Positions 46,065 to 55,324 of a stretch of DNA of 61,976 nt are shown here, piece by piece. The notes under the pieces are model-generated. The model did no database searches. It saw only the letters and a program-made list of their open reading frames with translations, and was not told the DNA's origin. The stretch is taken from the NCBI GenBank assembly GCA_938003685.1, contig CALKXT010000001.1, positions 1 through 61,976 of the forward strand, in the 5' to 3' direction. A program made the position numbers and the translations under genes. Positions within the stretch are counted from its first letter, which is position 1; each line of letters opens with the position of its first letter. The DNA comes from an uncultured Sulfitobacter sp. (GTDB lineage Bacteria > Pseudomonadota > Alphaproteobacteria > Rhodobacterales > Rhodobacteraceae).

Positions 46065-46807
46065 GACTGACTGGAAAAACAGCCATCGTCACAGGCGGGG
46101 CATCTGGATTTGGTGCCGGCATCGTGCGTCGGTTTTTGCAAGAAGGTGCAAAGGTGATGATTGCCGATATCAACGGTGACGCCGCCGATCAGATGGCGGT
46201 TGAAATGGGGGATCATGCCCTTGCCTGTGTCGTTGATGTTGGAAATCGTGCGTCCGTCGATGCGATGGCGAAGGCGGCGATCGTCACATGGGGTCATGTC
46301 GACATTTTGGTCAACAACGCAGGTATCACGCACCTTCCCACACCATTGGAAGACGTCAGTGAAGATGATTTTGACCGTGTGGTTAACGTGAATATGAAAT
46401 CTGTTTATCTCACTGCGCGGGCACTGGTTCCACATATGAAATCCCGCAATACAGGCGTGATCCTAAATGTCGCGTCCACCGCTGGGGTTTCCCCTAGACC
46501 ACAGTTGAATTGGTACAATGCCTCAAAGGGTTGGATGATCACTGCAACCAAAACAATGGCGGTGGAATTAGCCCCTGATGGCATTCGTGTAAATGCCCTG
46601 AACCCCGTTGCAGGTGAAACACCACTACTCAAGAGTTTTATGGGTGAAGACACGCCAGAGATTAGAGCCAAGTTTCTGTCAACCATCCCATTGGGCCGCT
46701 TTTCCCAACCCGAAGATATGGGAAACGCCGCATTGTTTCTCTGTTCGGACGAGGCGAGCATGATTACAGGTGTGGCCATGGAAGTGGACGGGGGGCGCTG
46801 CATATGA
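46061..46807 (+). CDS. Short-chain dehydrogenase/reductase (SDR)
   Basis: A 248-aa classical SDR. The cofactor loop TGGASGFG is at 11-18, NNAG at 85-88, a catalytic Ser near residue 139, and Tyr152-Lys156 in YNASK. ADINGD after the second strand suggests NAD(H) preference through its acidic residue. The C-terminus ITGVAMEVDGG is typical of the family. It overlaps the hydrolase upstream and the cupin gene downstream by 4 bp each, so all three are tightly coupled. It would oxidise or reduce an alcohol or keto product of the pathway. Confidence 0.93.
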   Translation: MRLTGKTAIVTGGASGFGAGIVRRFLQEGAKVMIADINGDAADQMAVEMGDHALACVVDVGNRASVDAMAKAAIVTWGHVDILVNNAGITHLPTPLEDVSEDDFDRVVNVNMKSVYLTARALVPHMKSRNTGVILNVASTAGVSPRPQLNWYNASKGWMITATKTMAVELAPDGIRVNALNPVAGETPLLKSFMGEDTPEIRAKFLSTIPLGRFSQPEDMGNAALFLCSDEASMITGVAMEVDGGRCI

Positions 46808-47154
46808 CGCCGATAAACTTGGCTGAAAAGCTATCGCAGATCAGCACACATTGGGATCCTCATGTCGTGGCTGATTACAATGACAACGATATCATGGTGG
46901 TGAAATTCCAAGGTGAGTTTCCATATCACCTACACGAGGATACCGATGATTTCTTTTTGGTCCTCAAAGGTGAAATGACCATGGACCTTGAAGGCGCATC
47001 GTACCCCGTAAAAGAAGGCGAAGTGTTCATTGTGCCCAAGGGCGTCACTCACCGACCGCGCGCAGAGTTTGAATGCGAAGTGCTGCTGATTGAACCAAAA
47101 GGTGTCCCTAACACAGGTGATATTGCCACTGCTGCCGCCAAACCGCGTCTTTGA
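46804..47154 (+). CDS. Small cupin-domain protein
   Basis: A 116-aa single-domain cupin. Metal-site motif 1 is visible around PYHLHEDTDDFFLVLKGEMTM (His, His, Glu-like positions) and motif 2 around VFIVPKGVTHRPRAE. Small cupins of this type are isomerases, dioxygenase-like enzymes or binding proteins. The role here is unknown but tied to the operon by the 4-bp overlap with the SDR gene. Confidence 0.85.
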   Translation: MTPINLAEKLSQISTHWDPHVVADYNDNDIMVVKFQGEFPYHLHEDTDDFFLVLKGEMTMDLEGASYPVKEGEVFIVPKGVTHRPRAEFECEVLLIEPKGVPNTGDIATAAAKPRL

Positions 47155-47202
47155 TTTCACCCTTTTTTGATATCAATTCACCCTATAAACAGGCGCATCC
47201 AT

Positions 47203-48192
47203 ATGAAAACTGGGCCGAAAAATCTGATCACTGATGTCCCCGGTTTACGGGTTGGAAATGCGCAAAACGACACTTTGAAGTCAGGCGCAACTGTCGTGTT
47301 GGCAGAAGCGCCATTTACCGCATCCGTACATGTCATGGGTGGTGCGCCGGGTACGCGTGAAACTGATTTATTGGCACCAGATAAAACTGTCGTAGCGGTG
47401 GATGCCCTCGTCTTGTCAGGTGGTTCGGCATATGGTCTTGATGCCTGCTCTGGCGTGATGGATGGATTGCGCATGGCAGGCCGTGGGTTCGTTGTCGGTG
47501 ATGCGGTTATTCCTTTAGTGCCCGGCGCGATTTTGTTTGATCTGCTCAATGGTGGCGAAAAAGATTGGGAAGAAAACCCTTATCATGCGCTTGGACGCAA
47601 AGCGTATGACAGTGCCTCAACCGATTTTGACCTTGGAACCATTGGCGCTGGCACTGGTGCCCTGACCGCGATGCTGAAAGGTGGGCTAGGCTCCGCATCA
47701 TTGGAGTTGCCTGACGGCACGATGGTAGGTGCTTTGGTTGCCGCAAATCCTGTGGGTTCTGTAACAACGCCCGGCGACCGATATTTTTATGCTGCGCCTT
47801 TTGAGATGGGGCCGGAATTTGGTGGTCTGGGCCCAGATCCCGCATCTGGGTTGGGCCTAACCCTTGAGAACCGCAAAGCTGAGGCGATGTCACTTCGTGA
47901 GAATACGACTATTGCGATAATTGCCACAGATGCGGCTCTGACTAAGGCACAATGCCAACGCGTGGCGGTTGCAGCGCATGACGGTATTGGGCGTGCAACG
48001 GTTCCGGCTCATACCCCCTTTGACGGCGATCTGGTCTTTGCACTCAGCACTGGAAGCGCACCTGAAAGCGATGTGACACTCATTGGCCATGCGGCATCAC
48101 TGTGTTTGGCGCGCGCCATTGCCAGGGCTGTATATGCGGCAACCCCCGCGCCAAACGATTTATTGCCCTGCTGGAATGGGAATACGCCTTAA
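47203..48192 (+). CDS. P1 family peptidase (DmpA/L-aminopeptidase D-esterase type)
   Basis: A 329-aa Ntn-like hydrolase. The start MKTGPKNLITDVPGLRVGNA is the family N-terminus. Next come VLSGGSAYGLDACSGV, GTIGAGTGA and VGALVAANPVGSV, all conserved in P1/S58 peptidases, which self-cleave before a Ser or Thr and release N-terminal residues, including beta- and D-amino acids. I did not assign the cleavage residue. The frame extends 12 codons upstream without a better ribosome site. It is the last gene of the ABC-linked operon and converges with the isomerase gene after 4 bp. Confidence 0.9.
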   Translation: MKTGPKNLITDVPGLRVGNAQNDTLKSGATVVLAEAPFTASVHVMGGAPGTRETDLLAPDKTVVAVDALVLSGGSAYGLDACSGVMDGLRMAGRGFVVGDAVIPLVPGAILFDLLNGGEKDWEENPYHALGRKAYDSASTDFDLGTIGAGTGALTAMLKGGLGSASLELPDGTMVGALVAANPVGSVTTPGDRYFYAAPFEMGPEFGGLGPDPASGLGLTLENRKAEAMSLRENTTIAIIATDAALTKAQCQRVAVAAHDGIGRATVPAHTPFDGDLVFALSTGSAPESDVTLIGHAASLCLARAIARAVYAATPAPNDLLPCWNGNTP

Positions 48193-48196
48193 CCCG

Positions 48197-48844
48197 CTAA
48201 ACCGCGTCCGGTTGATGGGGTGGTGCCGCCTGTTCCAACGCTGGGATTGCCATGCAATTTGAATGAATGCGCTGGATCGTCGGATAGGCCGTCATGTCCA
48301 CTTCAAATCGTGCGTTGTTCAATATCTGAGCATAGAGACAAAGATCAGCCAGCCCAACACGATCCCCATGACAAAACTCACCGGTTTCTGCCTCGGAGGC
48401 CAACCTAGTTTCTAGGGCAATCATACCCGCGTTCGCCCATGTTCGAAACCAAGCTGCTTTCCCGTCTGCATCCACGCCATATTCCGCCTCAAGATGCTTG
48501 AGAATTCGCAGATTGTTCACGGGATGAATATCCAACGCTATGACATGAGCGAGACTACGCACGCGCGCTCGACCCCAAGGATCATCAGGTAGTAGCGGTG
48601 GTTCAGGGTGTACTTCATCCAACCACTCTAAAATCGCTAATGATTGCGGCAACGCCCCTTGTGGCGTCACAAGTGTTGGTACCAATCCAGACGGATTCAA
48701 CACCAGATGTTCTGTGCTGGATTGCTCACCCTTGAGAAGGGACAATGGCACATAGTCATAGTCGAGCCCTTTAAGGTTCAACGCCGCACGAACCCGCACG
48801 GATGTCGATGAGCGAAAGTAGTTGTGTAGTGCAAGATCACTCAT
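48197..48844 (-). CDS. Maleylpyruvate/maleylacetoacetate isomerase (zeta-class GST)
   Basis: A 215-aa glutathione transferase of the zeta class. The active-site motif YFRSSTSVRVRAALNLKGLDY (read across the helix) carries the SSxxxRVR serines. NPSGLVPTL and QSLAILEWLDE form the glutathione site, and GLADLCLYAQ is the C-terminal N-capping motif. It isomerises maleylpyruvate or maleylacetoacetate to the fumaryl form. Its start overlaps the FAH gene stop by 4 bp (48841-48844), and that partner makes the gentisate (maleylpyruvate) route likely. The ring-cleaving dioxygenase is not in the window. Confidence 0.9.
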   Translation of the reverse strand: MSDLALHNYFRSSTSVRVRAALNLKGLDYDYVPLSLLKGEQSSTEHLVLNPSGLVPTLVTPQGALPQSLAILEWLDEVHPEPPLLPDDPWGRARVRSLAHVIALDIHPVNNLRILKHLEAEYGVDADGKAAWFRTWANAGMIALETRLASEAETGEFCHGDRVGLADLCLYAQILNNARFEVDMTAYPTIQRIHSNCMAIPALEQAAPPHQPDAV

Positions 48845-49533
48845 GACCGCGCACCGATAGTAACCTGCAATTCTGCGATACCATTAACTCCACCGGTGAT
48901 AACATCACCCGGCACGACGGCCCCGACACCTGCTGGCGTCCCTGTCATCACGATATCGCCAGGGGCCAACGTCATGGCTTGTGATAGGATCGACACATGC
49001 TCGCGTACCGACCAAATTAGATCAGCCAGATCAGCGTCCTGCTTAATCTCTCCATTCACTGCCAGCCAAATACGCCCTGCATCGACACTTGGCACATCTG
49101 CAATTGCCTTTATCGCCGCTATGGGTGCGGATTGATCAAAACCCTTGGCCCAATCCCACGGGCGGCTCATCTTTTTTGCCTCTGCCTGTAAATCACGTCG
49201 CGTCAAATCGATGCCTACAGAAGCGCCCCAGACGTGGTCCATCACATCCGCCTCAGCAATGTCTGACCCACCTTTGCCAATCGCGATGATCAACTCAATC
49301 TCGTAGTGCAAGTCCTTTGTCAGCTTTGGATAGGCAATCGTGCAGGGCGTATCGACAACCGCATCCGCAGGTTTGGTAAAGAAAAACGGCGGCTCTCGAT
49401 CTGGATCATTGCCCATTTCACGCGCATGCGCCTCATAGTTTCGACCAACGCAAAAAATGCGGCGCACAGGAAACCGATCATCCGTTCCTTGAACCGCAAG
49501 GCTGGCCTGTTTCGGGGCATCAAAAACATACAT
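48841..49533 (-). CDS. Fumarylacetoacetate hydrolase family protein (fumarylpyruvate hydrolase-like)
   Basis: A 230-aa FAH-domain hydrolase, the short form typical of fumarylpyruvate hydrolase. IFCVGRNYEAHAREMGN is the family signature. Metal ligands are in HYEIELIIAIG (Glu pair) and GIDLTRRD (Asp), followed by KGFDQSAPIA and VMTGTPAGVG. It hydrolyses fumarylpyruvate to fumarate and pyruvate after the isomerase encoded just downstream, completing the lower gentisate pathway. The two genes overlap by 4 bp. Confidence 0.9.
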   Translation of the reverse strand: MYVFDAPKQASLAVQGTDDRFPVRRIFCVGRNYEAHAREMGNDPDREPPFFFTKPADAVVDTPCTIAYPKLTKDLHYEIELIIAIGKGGSDIAEADVMDHVWGASVGIDLTRRDLQAEAKKMSRPWDWAKGFDQSAPIAAIKAIADVPSVDAGRIWLAVNGEIKQDADLADLIWSVREHVSILSQAMTLAPGDIVMTGTPAGVGAVVPGDVITGGVNGIAELQVTIGARS

Positions 49534-49768
49534 TGAGTCATCCTATTTTGCGGTGTTGATCTGGTATGACGTTATCCTGACATCGACGATGGTTCCAGCC
49601 CGCTGGCGTCATCCACATATGCTGCTTTCCTGCGTAATAATATGCTGGGGAATGCGTTTTTAAAATACCAATGGAAAGCCATTAAAGACAAAGATGAGAT
49701 CATTGGGCGAGAAGAACCTTGACTCTATCATGGACATAAAACTTGTTCGGCGAACACCAATACCCACT
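49534..49768. other. Intergenic region between FAH and cueR genes
   Basis: This 235-bp, AT-richer gap holds no convincing ORF. It must contain the promoter of the FAH-isomerase pair and the 3' end of the copA-cueR transcript. An imperfect palindrome TGTTCGGCGAACA (49744-49756) lies just after the cueR stop; in the minus direction it is followed by AGTTTT and could be a weak terminator. Confidence 0.35.
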
Positions 49769-50158
49769 TCAATGTGGCGCAGCTAAATCGCTTAGTATTG
49801 GGCAATCTGGTCGATCATCCCCTGCGCAGGCCTTGACCAAGGTACGCAATGTATCGCGCATAGCGGTCAGTTCGGACAGCTTTTGATCAATCTCTGATAG
49901 ATGCGTTTTTGCGATCTGTTTCACGTCTGCACTGGCGCGTGTTTCGTCATCATAAAGCGCCAGCAAACTGCGACAGCTTTCCACCGGAAAGCCAAGCGAT
50001 CGTGCCCGCGCGAGAAACGCAAGTTTGTGCACATCACTGTCGCGAAATGCGCGATATCCATTGGCTTGACGCAGGGGCTGGATCAGATTGATATCTTCGT
50101 AATACCGGATGGTCTTGGGCGGCAGCCCAGTCGCTTTGCTTACCTCAGAAATGTTCAT
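49769..50158 (-). CDS. cueR: Cu(I)-responsive MerR-family regulator CueR
   Basis: A 129-aa MerR-type activator. The winged helix-turn-helix starts at residue 1 ([21 protein letters not shown]), and a dimerisation helix follows. The metal loop has C111 and C119 with a CxxxxxxxC spacing (CAGDDRPDC), as in CueR. It binds the MerR-type promoter of copA and turns it on when Cu(I) rises. The ATG overlaps the copA stop by 4 bp (50155-50158), so the regulator is made from the promoter it controls. Confidence 0.93.
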   Translation of the reverse strand: MNISEVSKATGLPPKTIRYYEDINLIQPLRQANGYRAFRDSDVHKLAFLARARSLGFPVESCRSLLALYDDETRASADVKQIAKTHLSEIDQKLSELTAMRDTLRTLVKACAGDDRPDCPILSDLAAPH

Positions 50159-52608
50159 TTTGCCCTCTCAATCCCGCGCAGACGCAGCGCGTTGGCCAAT
50201 ACAAAAACGGATGAACAAGCCATCGCTCCCGCAGCCAAAATGGGTGACAATAAAATCCCAAAGGCCGGGTACAGCACACCTGCCGCCACTGGGACCAAAG
50301 CGATGTTATAGCCAAACGCCCAGAACAGGTTTTGGCGTATGTTGCGCAGCACACTTTGCGACACGTTGATTGCTGTACCAACCCCAGAAAGATCACCAGA
50401 CATCAAAACAACATCCGCTGTTTCAATCGCCACATCTGTTCCTGAGCCAATCGCGATTCCAACATCCGCATGCGCCAGTGCAGGTGCGTCGTTGATCCCA
50501 TCACCGACAAATGCAATCTTTTTTCCATCATCGCGCAGTTGATCAAGTGCAGCCATTTTTCCGTCTGGCAACACATTTGCAATGACGTGGTCGATACCCA
50601 ACTCCACCGCAACAGACTGTGCCGTGTTTTCGCCATCTCCCGTGATCATCGCGACCTGCAACCCTTGCATTTTCAGTGCGTTTATCACGGCTGCACTGTC
50701 CTCCTTGATGGGATCAGATACTGCAATGAGAGCAACCAACTGACCGTCAATCGCTGCAAAAAGTGTGGTCTGTCCGGCCTTCGATAACGCCTCTGCCTCA
50801 TCTTCAAATTGCGATACATCTGCTTTCTCTGCGGCCATCAACCGCGCGTTGCCAACAGAAACAGCGTGTCCATTTACCACGGCTTTCGCGCCTTGGCCTG
50901 TGATGGTTTGAAATGCATCCACCGCTTGAATTGCAATATTCTGACGTTTCGCAGCACTCACAATCGCTTGCGCAATTGGATGTTCTGCCAATGCCTCAAC
51001 TGCTGCAATCATGGACAGTACGTTTTTCTCATTATGGCCTTTGGTAACACGCAGAGTTGTCAGTTTTGGCCGACCGACAGTAAGTGTTCCTGTCTTGTCA
51101 AACGCAACGATATCCACCGAACTGAGCGATTGCAGCGCGTCACCTTGGCGAAACAGCACGCCTAACTCTGCTGCGCGACCCGTCCCCACCATGATAGATG
51201 TGGGCGTTGCCAATCCCATCGCGCAAGGACACGCGATGATCAGAACCGATACCCCAGCGACAAGAGCAAATGGCAATGCGGGGGCTGGTCCAAACACCAT
51301 CCAGATCAGAACCGTGGCAGTCGCCACCGCCAACACCGCTGGCACGAACCACATGGTGATCCGATCCACTAAAGCCTGCACTGGCAACCGCGCACCTTGC
51401 GCCTGCTGCACCATGCGAATGATCTGCGACAGCGTGGTATCATCGCCAGTACGTGTCACATTGCAGGTGAGGCTGCCCACACCGTTGATAGTGCCGCCCG
51501 TCACTGTATCGCCTTGCACCTTTTGAACAGGCACAGGTTCGCCGGTAATCATGCTTTCGTCCACATCGCTGCCGCCGGATATGACGGTGGCATCAATTGG
51601 CAGGCGTTCACCGGGACGGACCAAAAAGGTATCGTCCACGCGCAGCTCTGCAATAGGGCGTTCTATCCAATCCTCATCAACTTTGACTCGGGCCATACGT
51701 GGTTGCAGGCCTATCAGTTTTTGGATGGCTGCACCGGTCTGTCCCTTTGCACGCGCCTCAAGCCACCGCCCCATCAAGATCAGCGCGACGATCACCGCTG
51801 CGGCCTCAAAATACACCGCGCGTGTACCAACAGGCAGAACAGAAGGCGTGAACAACGCCACACAAGAAAACAGCCAAGCGGCCCCAGCGCCCAGCGCAAC
51901 AAGGCTATTCATATCTGGGGCCCTACGGATCAGCGCCGGGAACCCTTTGTTAAAGAAGCCTCTGCCAGGCCAAACCAAGATGACGGTTGTCAGCACAAAT
52001 TGAATGGTCCAACTGGTTTCTATTCCAATTGTTTGTGCGATGAAATGATGCCACGCAGGCACCATATGCGCACCCATTTCCAGGATGAAAACCGGGATCG
52101 CGAGGGCGACAGCGATAAACATCGCGCGCTTGTGCTCTGCTGCCTCTTGGGCCTTTTGGGTCATGCGATCAATGGGCGCGCTATCAACAGGAATAGTAGC
52201 TGGATACCCTGCTTCTTTTGCCGCTTTAGCCAATGTTTCTGGGTTCGTGATCCCAGAAACATAACTCACTGTAGCGCTTTCATCAGCTAAGTTTACATGC
52301 ACATCAGACACGCCCGGGACGGCAGACAACGCTTTGTCTAAACGACCAACACAAGATGCACAGGACATGCCACTGATCAGAAAACGTGTGGTTTCGACCG
52401 CGACAGGATACCCTGCATCATCCAAGGCGCTTACCACATCACTTGCCGCGGCTGTATCATCAAACCGCATCTGTGCCGTTTCTGTCGCAAGGTTCACGGA
52501 TACTTCTGAAATTGTCTTTACACTCTCAAGTGTACGCGCAACCCGGCCCACACAACCACCACATGTCATGTTCGTGATCGGCAGGGTAAAAAGGTTTGAA
52601 GTGGTCAT
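50155..52608 (-). CDS. copA: Copper-exporting P1B-type ATPase CopA
   Basis: An 817-aa P-type ATPase that pumps Cu(I) out of the cytoplasm. Two heavy-metal-associated domains have the metal sites MTCGGC (C16, C19) and MSCASC (C83, C86). The translocation motif C460-P-C462 lies in helix 6, and the phosphorylation site D504 is in [13 protein letters not shown] and [11 protein letters not shown] form the hinge. Length and domain order match CopA. It is followed by cueR and preceded by a 19-bp-spacer MerR-type promoter. Confidence 0.96.
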   Translation of the reverse strand: MTTSNLFTLPITNMTCGGCVGRVARTLESVKTISEVSVNLATETAQMRFDDTAAASDVVSALDDAGYPVAVETTRFLISGMSCASCVGRLDKALSAVPGVSDVHVNLADESATVSYVSGITNPETLAKAAKEAGYPATIPVDSAPIDRMTQKAQEAAEHKRAMFIAVALAIPVFILEMGAHMVPAWHHFIAQTIGIETSWTIQFVLTTVILVWPGRGFFNKGFPALIRRAPDMNSLVALGAGAAWLFSCVALFTPSVLPVGTRAVYFEAAAVIVALILMGRWLEARAKGQTGAAIQKLIGLQPRMARVKVDEDWIERPIAELRVDDTFLVRPGERLPIDATVISGGSDVDESMITGEPVPVQKVQGDTVTGGTINGVGSLTCNVTRTGDDTTLSQIIRMVQQAQGARLPVQALVDRITMWFVPAVLAVATATVLIWMVFGPAPALPFALVAGVSVLIIACPCAMGLATPTSIMVGTGRAAELGVLFRQGDALQSLSSVDIVAFDKTGTLTVGRPKLTTLRVTKGHNEKNVLSMIAAVEALAEHPIAQAIVSAAKRQNIAIQAVDAFQTITGQGAKAVVNGHAVSVGNARLMAAEKADVSQFEDEAEALSKAGQTTLFAAIDGQLVALIAVSDPIKEDSAAVINALKMQGLQVAMITGDGENTAQSVAVELGIDHVIANVLPDGKMAALDQLRDDGKKIAFVGDGINDAPALAHADVGIAIGSGTDVAIETADVVLMSGDLSGVGTAINVSQSVLRNIRQNLFWAFGYNIALVPVAAGVLYPAFGILLSPILAAGAMACSSVFVLANALRLRGIERAK

Positions 52609-52639
52609 TTTGAGGGTAATCCCAATAGTGTTCTAGTTC

Positions 52640-52670
52640 CACATAAGCCTTCCAGTGACTGGAGGGTCAA
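52640..52670 (-). promoter_or_regulatory. CueR-type copA promoter/operator with 19-bp spacer
   Basis: On the minus strand TTGACC (52670-52665) and TATGTG (52645-52640) are 19 bp apart, the over-long spacing used by MerR-family activators. The spacer carries a near-palindrome (CCTCCAGT...ACTGGAAGG), close to the known CueR box pattern. The -10 ends 31 bases before the copA start. Confidence 0.75.
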
Positions 52671-52688
52671 GCCCATCGATAACTTTCC

Positions 52689-53711
52689 TTAAATCTGACT
52701 ACATGTGCTGCGTGCAGTCAGTTCAATGTCACAACGGATGCGAAAGACCTCAGTTTCAGAATGAATGATAGATAATGCCAAACGCTCCCCTGCGAGTAAG
52801 CCAATGCGGCGGGCTGGCAGACGCACAGTTGTCAGGTTCGGTTCCATGTCTTTGGATCCTTTGAAATCGCCAATTCCTATGATTGAAATATCTTGCGGCA
52901 CTTTCAGGCCGAACCGGGACGCCGCATAGATCGCCCCTTGCGCCAAAACATCGTTCCCACACAAAAGGGCCGTTGGATGTGAGCCACTTTGCAATAGCTT
53001 CAGAACGGCCTCTTTTGCATCCGTGATGCTATAAGGCGCTTCGATCCACCACTTTTGAGGGGTACTGATACCCGCCTGTGCCAGACCAGCTATTGCGCCG
53101 CTTTGGCGGTCCATTGCGCGGTCGTTCCCGCCTGTTGGTGGAAACACAATACCGATATCGTGGTGGCCCAAGTGCACAAGGTGATCCGCAGCGGCGCGTC
53201 CTGCCGCAACATTGTCCGCCCCTACACAGGAAATACGGGATGACGCACTGTAGTTCCAGATTGTCATCGCCGGGATCGCCTGACTTTCCAACAACTGATA
53301 GGTTTCTTCTGAATGCTCTTGGCCGATCAAAGCCACCCCATCGACACGGTGTTCTAAGAACTTGCGCATCACCGCATATTCGCGTTCCAGATCATAACCA
53401 TGGGACGCGACAAGTATTGTGAACCCCTGTTCATCAACTGCGTCGGAAAATGCCTGAATTACCTCGGCAAAGATCGCATGATCAATCGTTGGTACAATCA
53501 AACCGATGGTGCCGGAACGGATACCATGCATCGTTTGTGCGGCACGATTGCGGATATATCCCAGCCTGCGCACAGCCGCGTCGATCTTTTTACGAGTCGC
53601 AGGTTTCACCTGTTCGGGGTGATTATAACTGCGCGAAACCGTCGAAATTGAAACCTTAGCCGCCTTGGCTACAGCCACAATATCTGCTTTCTTTTGTTTT
53701 TTATCAGGCAC
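52689..53711 (-). CDS. sauR: LacI-family regulator, probably SauR
   Basis: A 340-aa LacI/GalR regulator. The N-terminal helix-turn-helix is VAKAAKVSISTVSRSYNHPEQVKPATRKKI, followed by a hinge helix (RNRAAQTMH) and a periplasmic-binding-protein-like sensor domain (TIGLIVPTIDHAIFAEVIQAF...ALLCGNDVLAQGAI). It is divergent from the tctABC-sauST genes, with a LacI-type operator in the 100-bp gap. In Cupriavidus necator a LacI-type gene sauR sits next to sauS and sauT. By position it should respond to sulfoacetate or a CoA or aldehyde product of it. Confidence 0.8.
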   Translation of the reverse strand: MPDKKQKKADIVAVAKAAKVSISTVSRSYNHPEQVKPATRKKIDAAVRRLGYIRNRAAQTMHGIRSGTIGLIVPTIDHAIFAEVIQAFSDAVDEQGFTILVASHGYDLEREYAVMRKFLEHRVDGVALIGQEHSEETYQLLESQAIPAMTIWNYSASSRISCVGADNVAAGRAAADHLVHLGHHDIGIVFPPTGGNDRAMDRQSGAIAGLAQAGISTPQKWWIEAPYSITDAKEAVLKLLQSGSHPTALLCGNDVLAQGAIYAASRFGLKVPQDISIIGIGDFKGSKDMEPNLTTVRLPARRIGLLAGERLALSIIHSETEVFRIRCDIELTARSTCSQI

Positions 53712-53735
53712 CTGAACACCTTTTAGAGTTAATTT

Positions 53736-53763
53736 ATGAAAACATTTGCAAAACTGTTTTCAT
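53736..53763. promoter_or_regulatory. LacI-type operator overlapping the tctA promoter
   Basis: ATGAAAAC (53736-53743) and GTTTTCAT (53756-53763) are perfect complements with a 12-base centre that contains TTTGCAAA. This gives two overlapping LacI-family half-site pairs of the form TGNAAA...TTTNCA. A possible -35 (TTGCAA, 53746-53751) and -10 (TACTCT, 53768-53773) with a 16-bp spacer would be covered by the operator. Confidence 0.6.
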
Positions 53764-53812
53764 TGCCTACTCTGATTTGTCAACGCTGCTGACTTTAGCT
53801 TGTAGGGGCTCA

Positions 53813-55324
53813 ATGGAATTTATCTTTTACTTTGGTGATGTATTCACGCCGATCAACTTTGGCCTACTGCTGCTCGGCACCATTGGCGGCTTGATCCTTG
53901 GTGCGACACCCGGGCTGTCGCCTACAATGGCTGTCGCCCTGTTGATCCCTTTCACCTTCCAGCTTGAGGCGGCACAGGGTCTGATCCTGTTAGGCGCGGC
54001 CTACACGTCGACTGTTGCAGGGGGCGCAGTTTCAGCGATCTTGCTCAAAATTCCCGGCGCGCCAGCGAACATCGCAACCACGCTTGACGGTCACACGATG
54101 GCAAAAAATGGTCAGGGTGCAAAGGCACTGCAACTGTCTTTCCTTGCCTCAGCTGTGGGCGGTGTATTTGGCGTTTTGCTGCTGATCTTTCTAACGCCAG
54201 TTTTGGCAAAATGGGCACTAGCCTTTGGCCCTTCACATCTGTTCTGGCTGGCCATTCTAGGCGTCACAGTCATCGGCACGCTCGATAGTAAATCTGTGGT
54301 TAAAGGGCTGCTGTCTGGCTGCATTGGCCTTTGGTTGGCCACCATCGGATTTGACGACATCATGGGGGCGCAACGGTTTATTTTTCATCCTGCACTTGGG
54401 GGCGGCATTAACATCATCGCCGCGCTAATTGGATTGTTTGCAATCCCGCAGGTGATCACGATGTTTGCCAAAGGGCGTGTGGCATCAGGTGCAGAAGTGA
54501 TTGAGGTGCAGAAACACTCTGTTGTGGATGCAATGAAAGAACTCATGCGCAATAAACGCGCAATGGGCATCGGCACAATCACTGGGTCCATCATTGGGTT
54601 GATCCCCGGTGTGGGTGGGCAGATTGCGGGGCTGGTTGCCTACGATCAATCCAAGAAATTCAGCCCTGATCGCGACAAGTTTGGCACAGGCCATCCCGAA
54701 GGTGTGATCGCTGCTGAGGCTGCTAACAACGCCATGGTCGGGCCTTCCTTAGTACCGCTGCTAACTCTGTCGATCCCCGGCTCCCCCACCGCTGCGGTGC
54801 TATTGGGCGGGTTGCTGATCCACGGTATTTTTCCAGGTACGGACCTTTTTGACAACCATCCCGATGTGGCATGGACCTTTATCAACTCAATGCTGATTGG
54901 TCAGATTTTGATGTGTATCTTTGGCCTCTATGTCGCTGGCATGGCCGCCAAAGTGGCACGTGTCCCACAATCCATCATGGCTGCCATCGTTTTAGGGCTT
55001 GCTGTCTTTGGCAGTTATTCTGTGCAAAGCTCAATGGGTGATGTGTACGTCATGGCGTCGCTTGGGGTGATGATGTATTTTCTCGAACGCTTTGGCTTTT
55101 CCGCCGCCCCACTGGTGCTGGGTTTGATCCTTGGCCCAATTGCAGAGGCGAATTTTATCCAAGGGTCAATGATTGCCAACGCAACTGACGGCCTCACGCC
55201 CTACTTCTTTGGTGGAACGCTCAACATCTTCCTCATCGCGGTCGTGATCCTGTCGGTCCTTTATTCCGGTTACATGGAGTTGCGCAGCCGTCGATATACA
55301 TCCAAAGAGGAGATCATCGCATGA
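53813..55324 (+). CDS. tctA: Tripartite tricarboxylate transporter large membrane subunit TctA
   Basis: A 503-aa integral membrane protein of the TctA family. The start MEFIFYFGDVFTPINF has TAGGGG before the ATG; the frame is open 12 codons further but lacks a ribosome site. GLILGATPGLSPTMAVALLIPFTF and the second-half repeat GLIPGVGGQIAGLVAYDQSKKFS are the two family signatures, with about 10-12 helices. It forms the pump with TctB, fed by TctC. In this cluster the substrate is probably sulfoacetate. The stop overlaps tctB by 4 bp. Confidence 0.94.
   Translation: MEFIFYFGDVFTPINFGLLLLGTIGGLILGATPGLSPTMAVALLIPFTFQLEAAQGLILLGAAYTSTVAGGAVSAILLKIPGAPANIATTLDGHTMAKNGQGAKALQLSFLASAVGGVFGVLLLIFLTPVLAKWALAFGPSHLFWLAILGVTVIGTLDSKSVVKGLLSGCIGLWLATIGFDDIMGAQRFIFHPALGGGINIIAALIGLFAIPQVITMFAKGRVASGAEVIEVQKHSVVDAMKELMRNKRAMGIGTITGSIIGLIPGVGGQIAGLVAYDQSKKFSPDRDKFGTGHPEGVIAAEAANNAMVGPSLVPLLTLSIPGSPTAAVLLGGLLIHGIFPGTDLFDNHPDVAWTFINSMLIGQILMCIFGLYVAGMAAKVARVPQSIMAAIVLGLAVFGSYSVQSSMGDVYVMASLGVMMYFLERFGFSAAPLVLGLILGPIAEANFIQGSMIANATDGLTPYFFGGTLNIFLIAVVILSVLYSGYMELRSRRYTSKEEIIA

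Noticed and set aside
49744-49756. SOS (LexA) box after cueR
   Set aside because: TGTTCGGCGAACA lacks the direct-repeat GTTC-N7-GTTC form of the alphaproteobacterial LexA site.
51397-52290. 297-aa plus-strand ORF antisense to copA
   Set aside because: It is long, but His/Arg/Cys-rich and exactly complementary to conserved copA domains.
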